From Microstegium vimineum (Eukaryota; Streptophyta; Magnoliopsida; Poales; Poaceae), in the NCBI GenBank assembly GCA_022036555.1, contig CM039120.1:11570179-11634178 (forward strand): a stretch of DNA of 64,000 bases, read 5' to 3'. The notes under the pieces were generated by a model. It did no database searches. It saw nothing but the letters and a program-made list of their open reading frames with translations, and was not told where the DNA came from. Made by a program: the position numbers and the translations under genes. Positions within the stretch are counted from its first letter, which is position 1. Each line of letters begins with the position of its first letter. Below are positions 56,832 through 64,000 of the stretch, piece after piece.

Positions 56832-59417
56832 ATGGACAATACTGCTAGGATCAATCCGAAGAGTGTCATTGAAGTCTCCGAAGCAAATCTGAGAGATGAT
56901 CAGAAGCAAGCTATGGAGCGGGCTATGGAGGAGTACAAACAGTTATATCTCAAGTCCTTCAGCCTAAATAGAATCGGTGAAGCAGTCCAGAAGCAAGATC
57001 CGTCGTTGCCACGGCAAGTCACTTTCGACGCCGATCCTGGTAAATTACAAGAGATGGTTAATTCTGCATTAAATCATGTGTTAATTAGCCAATCCAATGT
57101 GTTGTCCAATACTGTATACAATGCTGTCAAGCAAACTTTCAAGGAAAGACAAGCACCATATTATGTTGATCCGGCGTATCATCAACTCGGATCGGCATCT
57201 GTTATGATCCCATCGACGGTTCCAAGGGTGTCTTCACCGCATATAAACCGGTCTGCCGATGAGATCACGTCGCCAAGATCGGACCCAGCAAACATCACTC
57301 AATTGAATACAAATCTGGTGGCATCAACAATGTCTGGACCTGTGACCCAGAGTCCGCCAACTTCCGCCAACTGGTGGAGATACGGTATGCCTCCAGATTC
57401 ATTTGCTGCTAATCCTAGATTGTCCCCAAGGCAGGATGCAGCATGGAAGGCTCCCATGACATCGGTAGCGCCCGTACAGCTGATGATCCCGGTGACGCAT
57501 TATACCGCAACGCCTTCAAATATGTAGTTGCAGTCAGGAGGGTTTCAGATGGCGGTACCTGAAGTGTCCTATGCGAGGCCATCGACAAATTATTGGCCGA
57601 TGCAACAAGACATTGCGATTGGGAACTAGCCTGTATCGGCAATGGCTGCTCAAGCTGTGGTACCCGCAAATCAAGGCGATCATCCAAGGGTACAAGGGCA
57701 ACAAGTGCCAGCTGGTTATCAGCCATCAACAAGTCATATGCTGATGATATCTAATGTAAGTTGGATCGGTCAATTACCGATTCAGCAGCAAGTTATGCAG
57801 CCTGGATACCAAGCGGCAAGAGCTCAGCAGTGTCATCTGCCAGCGAGTCTTCAGAATGAAATATCGGTACATCAGCCAATAAGTACTACTTCGCCGCAGT
57901 ACTCGCAAGTAAACGTGCACAATGAAACATCAACATATCAGCCAATGCATGTAATGTCACAATATAACCCAGTGGGCGTTCAAAATTGCCCATCGGCAAC
58001 TCAGCCGATGCATAATGTTTAACAACAGGTGACGCAACCTAGATGTCAAGTGGCAGGGGTCCAACACCACCACTTATCATCGGGATTATATAATGATGCA
58101 TTGGTGTCCCAGCCGGTAAACCCTCTATTCCCGCAATATATTCCAGTGGGTGTTCAAGATGGTCCATCGGTAAATCAGTCGATGCGTGATGTTCAGCGAA
58201 TTGATGTTGCCTCTGCACCAGCCGGTTTGACCTATTTACCACAAAGAGATGAGAAGGTACATCAACCTGTTCACCCGGTCAACATCCAGCCAGTGCATCG
58301 GCAGGATCAAGATGCGTACTGGGCCGATAAGATTGCCGAAGTGGCGAAAGAGCAATTCGGTATTAAGCCTAAGGTTGATACATATTCTTATCGGACTCCA
58401 TACCCTCCAGCGTATGATTTGATCCCTCTCCCAAATCGGTACAAAGTGCCAGATTTCACCAAATTTTTTGGTCAAGATGATATATCAACAATGGAGCATA
58501 TTAACCGATTTATTATCCAATGTGGAGAGGCAGCCAGCAGGGATGAACTGAGGGTAAGATTGTTCTCGTCATCGTTATCTGGATTGGTATTTACATGGTT
58601 TTCACTACCTCCAAATTCTGTGATCACTTGGGCCGATCTAGAAAAATAGTTTTACAAATACTTCTTTGCTGGCATACATGAAAAGAAGATCACCGATTTG
58701 GTCAAATTGAAGCAGCGTAATGATGAATCGGTAGAAAGCTTCGTGCAAAGACTACGAGACGTGAAGAACAAGTGCTATAGCTTAGTACTGGATGATCGGC
58801 AATTGGCGGGTTTGGCCTGCCAGGGATTACTGCCGCACATCAAGGACAAATACGCGTCTCAAGAGTTTGAAAGCTTGAGCCATCTTGTGCAAAGGGTTGC
58901 CGATCAAGACACCAAAGTTTTTGAGCCTAGAGGAAATTGGGATGAGGAGGTGTCTTTAACTAAGAAGACAGATTCGGACGAAGAAGCAAGTATCGGTTTA
59001 GTTGAATGGGTAGAGAATAAAAAGTTGATGTCTTGTCCGTTCGACCAGAAAGAAGCTGAGAGATTCACCTTTGATATCACCAAGGCCGATAGGATGTTTG
59101 ACCTATTACTTCAAGAAGGGAGGATTAGGTTGGCGCCTAACCAGGTAATTCCATCGGCCGAAGAGCTTAGAAGGATCAGGTACTGCAAGTGGCACAATGC
59201 AACTTCGCACAGTACCAATGATTGCAAAGTCTTTAGGCAACAGTTGCAATCGGAAATTGAATCTGGGCGAATCAAGTTTGAAAATTCCAAAGCCCAAAAG
59301 CCGATGAAGATTAACCAGCATCCGTTTCCAAATAATAAGGTGGAGACTAGTGGAAAAACCAAGGTGCTGACATTGGAAGCTACCAAGAAAAGTGCATCGG
59401 TAGACCCTGAACATTAG
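56832..59417 (+). pseudogene. Long gypsy gag, one frame, several stops
   Basis: The ATG at 56,832 starts MDNTARINPKSVIEVSEANL. The frame is unchanged for 862 codons but has TAG at 57,525, TAG near 57,627, TAA at 58,020 and TAG at 58,647 before the final TAG at 59,415. The Q/P/H-rich middle part contains repeated phrases (QPMH, PQYIPVGVQ/SQYNPVGVQ). The Retrotrans_gag block starts near residue 541 (DFTKFFGQDDISTMEH). A knuckle C-x2-H-x4-H-x4-C (CKWHNATSHSTNDC) lies near residue 784. Several stops could be single-base changes of Gln, Lys or Trp codons. Confidence 0.8.
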
Positions 59418-59499
59418 ATAGCTGCGCATGAAGTAACAGGGAAGAAGTTTGCCGATGATAGGAAAGGCAGAGGGTTGCCGATGAAAGCAGTAACACCAG

Positions 59500-60170
59500 G
59501 AGATCTCATGGTGTTATAATCACGCATAGGCGACCAAGGCAAGAGTATCGGCAGTCACGAGAGGAGCGATATCGGCTGCAAGAGGAAGAAAGGTGCCAAG
59601 AGTGGCTTCGGCATAAGGACCACTGGAAGTGTCCCTTCTTTGTTCACTGCTGGGAAGAAGGCATCAAGCTGCCCACTACCGATAATTGCCCCGAGTGCAA
59701 CAGGTACTATCCTGTCGATCGGTCAGAGAAGAAGCCCCGTTTTGATGACCGGACATCAGACTATGGTAGGCCAATTAGAGAAAAGGGATCAGTGCATGAT
59801 CGGCTGGGGGGGCAAGATTAGCGTGCATGATAGACTTGGCAAGCATGGCCATTATTTTCCAAGGAACCAAGAGGAGCTTGAAGGGATGGCCAATGCAAGG
59901 GTACCCGACGAAGATATACTTTATAGAGATCCGAATATACGGAGTTGCCCAGATTCAGGCGGAAAAAAGTATCAACCTATTTGGAAAGCCAGGCTCCCTC
60001 AATGGTGCCCTAAGGGTCTTACAAAGACTCAAAGAAGGAGGATGCAGCGCGAGCACCAAGAAGATTTGTGTCACGATGAAAATCCTTCCAGAGGGAAATC
60101 TTCAGACAAGCAATGAAGGCCAAAGCACAAAGATGGGGATCCATCGGCAGATGTCAATATGTTGCCGATA
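59500..60170 (+). pseudogene. Cys-rich module and basic tail, then deletion
   Basis: Reads CPFFVHCWEEGIKLPTTDNC then PEC, giving C-x5-C-x12-C-x2-C with His before the second Cys. Further on are VHDRLG and QWCPKGLTKTQRRRMQREHQ. The same order is seen at 7,350-7,700. Protease should come next but the sequence changes at about 60,170 to short non-coding DNA before the polypurine tract. Frames shift several times. Confidence 0.6.
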
Positions 60171-60466
60171 GCGTAACTAGAGTCGATGGCCTTGGGCATT
60201 TTGTCTTGGGAGCAGCACTTGGTGAGCCCTGACGTTTCAACTGTTACACTTGGGGGGCATCGGCAGGCTGAGTGAAGAATTTGTGCACTGGGAGCAGCGC
60301 TGCCGATGAATTTGTTGGCTACAAAAGGAGATGTTCGATACAAGTTGAAGGATTGTAAGAGTGGCTCTGCAATGCTTACATGCAATAGTCAAGGAAGTGG
60401 TGCAGGCATTTTGGAGGAGATGCAGTAGAAGAAATTTCGGTGCATAAGATATCTTATACTCCGAAA

Positions 60467-60476
60467 TTGGGGGGCA
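60467..60476 (+). other. Polypurine tract
   Basis: 'attggggggca' lies directly before the 3' LTR start at 60,479. Confidence 0.65.
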
Positions 60477-60478
60477 TG

Positions 60479-61567
60479 TGTTGACACCGTTTTTTTGGCA
60501 CGTGTCAATATGATCTAAGGATTGTGCCGATCGGCAAAAGGCTAGTTGCCGTTCCTTATCGGCATTGGGATATTACTAGTCAGATTGCCGATAAAGGCAA
60601 AAGTGTTGCTGATGCAGACAGTGAATTGTTGCCGATTGAGGCACGAAGACACTGTTGATGAAGGCAAGGGGATGTTGCCGATAGAGACATAAATGTTGCC
60701 GACAGGAAGAACATTGCCGATGAGAATTGAGGCTCATTGTCGATGTGATGAAGGCTACAATGTTGCTGGTGGAGGCAAGAAAGCGTTGCCGATGAGAGCC
60801 AAAGCCTGTTGCTGATAGGAGGAATATTGCCGATGAGGACGGAAAGCTGCCGATGAATGATGATGCCGATGGAAGCGAGATGAAGTAGCTGGCGTCAACA
60901 GAGAACTGTCGATGGCAATAGAGGAAAGTTGCGGATTGAAGAAAGACTGCCAATGGAAGGTTTCATCGTGAAGGAGATAGATATGGAAGCTGGTAATTTC
61001 ATGCCAGTATTAATAGATTTATTTCGAGTCCGACTCTTGCACGAGTTATTTGTTTCCTTTAGCGTGAGTCGTTTTATTTCCTCAAAAATAGGAGTTTTTG
61101 TTTAGGAAGGTATGAGTCATATCCATGTACAACTCCCCATACGGGAGTATAAATATGTGCCCAAGGGCCGCGTGAAAAATATATCCAAGCATATCAAACA
61201 AATCTATTACTTTTTATCTATTTTACTAGTAATTTACCTTTACCGCATTAGGTTTAATTATCTACGAGTTCTTCATGTTTCGACGGGCTGCATCTTATCG
61301 ACCTCTGTCAACCCTTGCAAGTTCCGCGTTTGAGCAACCTGAGCCTTGACGTCCGGGCGCATTGTTGTCGTCTCGTTCAGCTCTACTCTAGTTATCCTGA
61401 TCAGGTTTGAGCCTTGACATCTGAGCGCATCGCCGTTGTCTCGTTCAGATCTTGTTCTATTTATCGTCCTTGTCGATTAACTGATCAAATCGACTGGCAC
61501 ACCCTCGGAGATCGAATTCGGGTATAAGCCCGAGGTGTTCGCAGATCCTCGACGACTTTTTGCGTCA
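60479..61567 (+). repeat. 3' LTR of the gag-only gypsy element
   Basis: 1,089 bp, the same length as the 5' LTR and differing by scattered single bases only (for example gtatcaa and gtgtcaa near the start). Confidence 0.9.
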
Positions 61568-61713
61568 ATAGACGCGCACGACTACATCGAGTCGCTTCCG
61601 CTGCATCTGCGCGTCTAGTGATAATCCCGTGATCTATAACTAGCACTAGTTCCTGGTTTATGGGGTAGAAAAATTTTGTTTTCCGGCTAGCGTAGCAACC
61701 TCATAACCCTACA

Positions 61714-62869
61714 CTATTAACTACTAGTATATCATCCAACATACCTGCATCATGGTCAGTAGCAAGTGCAAATTCATGTTCATCGTCAGAAGCACTAGCA
61801 TACCCGCCATCATCGGAAGCAATATAAGCTCGTTTGCTAGGGTATTCCCTCGCGATATGACCCATGCCCTTGCCATGGTGGCAAACAACTTTAGCAGACG
61901 CACTCGAGGAAGAAGTAACCGGTGTGGCTAGCAAGTTCTTCTTTAGAGGTGGTGGTATTGGTTCCTCCACACTAGACAATTTACATACCTTGGTTGTATG
62001 AGAAGGAGTGGTTGGTGGTGTGGATCGCAGGAGTTGCCATCCCTCCACTTCCCTTTCTGCTTTAAGAGTTAGATGATACAACTGGGAAAATCTAGTCCAA
62101 TCTTTATATTAAAGAATATCTTGTATATCATGATGTAAACCACAAAAAATCTAGAGCTCGTTTGGATATCATCTTCATGTATATTACATCGTGCTAAACC
62201 AATAATAAGCTCTTGATAATATTCCTCAACACTTTTACTACCTTGATTTAAACGTTGCAATTTTAATCGCAGATCACACTGAAAATATGGAGGAACAAAT
62301 CTAGAAGTCATGCAACGTTTATGCACATTCCAGGTATGAGGTATTTGAGCGTTAACATCATTGCAAATATTATTCTACCAGAAAAGAGCAAATCCACTAA
62401 ACCTACTAGTAGCAAGTCTAACCTATGTTCCTCACGTACTAGATGAGAATTAAATTTTTGCTCTACAGCAAGCTCCCAATCTAAATATGCTTCAAAGTCA
62501 GTAGTTCCATAGAAAGGTAGCATCTTAAATTTAGTTTTAGCGAAATGTTCATTAATATCTCAGTCATTACCTCCCATATCACGACGGTTAAACCATAGTC
62601 GTCACATAGGCATCCGTCTTATTCCAGGGTATGTGCTCATGTCGTGCTTCGGCATCGGCATCGGCATCGACGTTGCCTGCATCCACATCATCTTCTAAAT
62701 CACCATCATCTTCTTCTTGGTATGGCTCAGAACGTTATTGTTTTGCATCTTCAACATGCCTTTTTTGAAGCTCAGCGCGTAGTTCACTCCTAGATACACA
62801 ATCATTAAAATCTGACGGAGGATCATCTTGTCCGGTGCCTTTGTCTGACCCTTTGTCTGACCCTGACAT
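61714..62869 (-). pseudogene. Old gypsy gag, frameshifted
   Basis: The ATG at 62,869 starts MSGSDKGSDKGTGQDDPPSD. A TAA follows SELRAELQKRHVEDAKQ. The gag core is in other frames: FEAYLDWELAVEQKFNSHLV (about 62,500) and LNQGSKSVEEYYQELIIGLA (about 62,230). The knuckle reads CHHGKGMGHIAREY, having lost its second and last Cys. An acidic tail (DDEHEFALATDHD) leads to the insertion point at 61,714. It is the 5' part of the element whose protease is at 54.4 and 44.5 kb. Confidence 0.75.
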
Positions 62870-64000
62870 GATTATTAGAAAGAATAAGACATACAAAAGT
62901 ATTATTCCTAACAACTACTAGGATGTGGACAAGGAAGTAAGGACTCAACGTTCAAGCGTCTTACCACAGTCTTACAATTGTTCTTATGAATGCAGCAGAC
63001 GATGCAATCGGTGGATGATTGTGATATAATTGTTGCTTGAGTGTAACAGTTGCAAGACGAACCTATACTTGGTCACAAGAAAGTGGAGCTTGGACAGACA
63101 CAATATAGTAGCAAGGAGTAGTAATAATCAAAACTCCTGATTAACAAAGTTGAATAAGTATCTCGAGTACTTGTCTTAGTTGTTGGCCTATAGACGCTCC
63201 AAGTACCAGATGTACAAAGAAATATGATGAAACAAGTAGGACAGACAACAGAGATATGAGAAACAATACCGGGAACAGCACACACAAATACAACTAAAAT
63301 GGTGCTCTCTATGTGCTCCACAAGATAATGTTCTTCTTTTGTCTTTCTCTTTTTTTGAATTTTTTTGCTGACGATGTTTTATTGAGAAAGTCGATTTTTT
63401 TCTATTTTTAATACTTTTCTTTACTTAGGAGCACACAAGAAGTAACCACAGAAAATATGAGCTTAAACAAGTGAAAGACGTGACCTGCAAATAATGCGTG
63501 GGAAAAAAAAATGAGAAAACGCTTTCAGACTCAGAAAGACAATCTTCTCGTCTGTTTTCTTGGAATTCTATTTTGGCAAACCCGGCAATGCGGGGGGACA
63601 CAAGGATCCGAAAAATTTTTTCTCAACAATTTTGATATAAATTTTTCCTGAATCTGAGTTCGTATGTGAAAGTTATGCCCGTTTTACGAATGACCTCCGA
63701 AATAGAGGACAAAACAGGAACAATGTGTGTAAAATTCGTTGTGGCGGCTATGGATTGATGCAAACCGTGAGCACAACTTTAACATACTTAATAATGTGGA
63801 CTATGGTTTTGATGGAAACAACGAAAACACATATAAAGCTTGATGGGGTTGACACAGATATGATGGAAACTAAGAAAGACACAACCAGACTCAGAAACGA
63901 TCTATTCTAGCAACCGGAACTTGACCTAAGACACAAACTTGATAAAGTAAAACGGAAACAAAATTGCACGGTACAAAAAAGCTGTAGGACAAGAGATATG
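62870..64000 (-). other. Leader/LTR side of the old gypsy element, unresolved
   Basis: Upstream of gag on the minus strand. No coding region is convincing. I could not place the LTR border or primer site, and the element probably runs past the window edge. Confidence 0.4.

Larger units (their letters stand above)
55672..61567 (+). mobile_element. Gag-only gypsy element, 5,896 bp
   Basis: Two LTRs of identical length (1,089 bp), primer-type leader, long gag, Cys-rich module and polypurine tract, but no protease, RT, RNase H or integrase. The internal part is only 3.7 kb. Gag and the Cys-rich module follow the order of the gypsy element at 5-8 kb, so it looks like a deletion derivative of that lineage. 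It would need enzymes from a relative. The flanking five bases differ (GATGT on the left, ATAGA on the right). Confidence 0.85.
54597..61713 (+). repeat. Solo LTR split by a gypsy element, TSD CTATC/CTATT
   Basis: Left part 54,597-55,671 starts tgttgggagtatgcc. Right part 61,568-61,713 ends cctcataaccctaca. Without the inserted gypsy element it is about 1.22 kb. CTATC precedes it and CTATT follows it, a five-base duplication with one change. A TATA box (ctatataagc) is near 55,434. The right part with 'aactagcactagttcctgg' is typical of one grass LTR family. It lies between gag and protease of the old gypsy element. Confidence 0.75.

Overview
This window is nuclear DNA of a flowering plant, almost certainly a grass (Poaceae). 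The evidence is nested Ty3/gypsy and Ty1/copia LTR retrotransposons, L1-type LINEs, a Helitron and several MITE families of kinds I know from grass genomes, with one intron-containing plant gene among them. I see no bacterial operon, no organelle gene and no classical rRNA or tRNA gene. Placement below family level is not supported by what I can see.

Layout. 1-3.87 kb: a decayed retroelement leader and a frameshifted gene of the 'putative gypsy type transposon' family. 3.9-17.4 kb: a gypsy element on the + strand (LTR, gag, zinc-binding module, protease, RT, RNase H). Its RNase H is split by a 6.8-kb LINE, and its 3' end is replaced at about 17,424 by the 3' half of a copia element. That copia half runs to 22,202 and carries an extra ORF with a poly-aspartate tail. 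23.5-25.2 kb: a Helitron with recognisable ends carrying a broken F-box-like gene. 25-32.3 kb: a solo copia LTR with perfect target-site duplication, a Mutator-like element, a CACTA fragment and MITEs. 32.75-35.52 kb: the only convincing host gene, an eight-exon RING-CH (RINGv) membrane E3 ligase of 220 residues. 35.8-43 kb: MITEs, LINE remnants on both strands and an LTR-like piece.

43-64 kb is a nested stack. The oldest layer is a gypsy element on the - strand for which I see only gag and protease. A solo LTR sits between its gag and protease. A complete gag-only gypsy element with two 1,089-bp LTRs sits inside that solo LTR. A complete 9.8-kb copia element (TSD AGAGT) sits inside the protease gene.

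How the parts relate. The gypsy element at 4-17 kb and the gag-only element at 55.7-61.6 kb share gag layout, an unusual CHHC knuckle and a second C-x5-C-x12-C-x2-C module. They look like an autonomous lineage and a derivative without its own enzymes. The solo LTR at 27.7 kb belongs to the same family as the copia element at 44.6 kb; both carry clusters of a TCCGGAC word. Nearly every retroelement gene is broken by stops or frameshifts, so the RINGv gene is the only feature I would expect to make a normal cellular protein. All family assignments are from motif reading by eye, and no alignment or database search was run.
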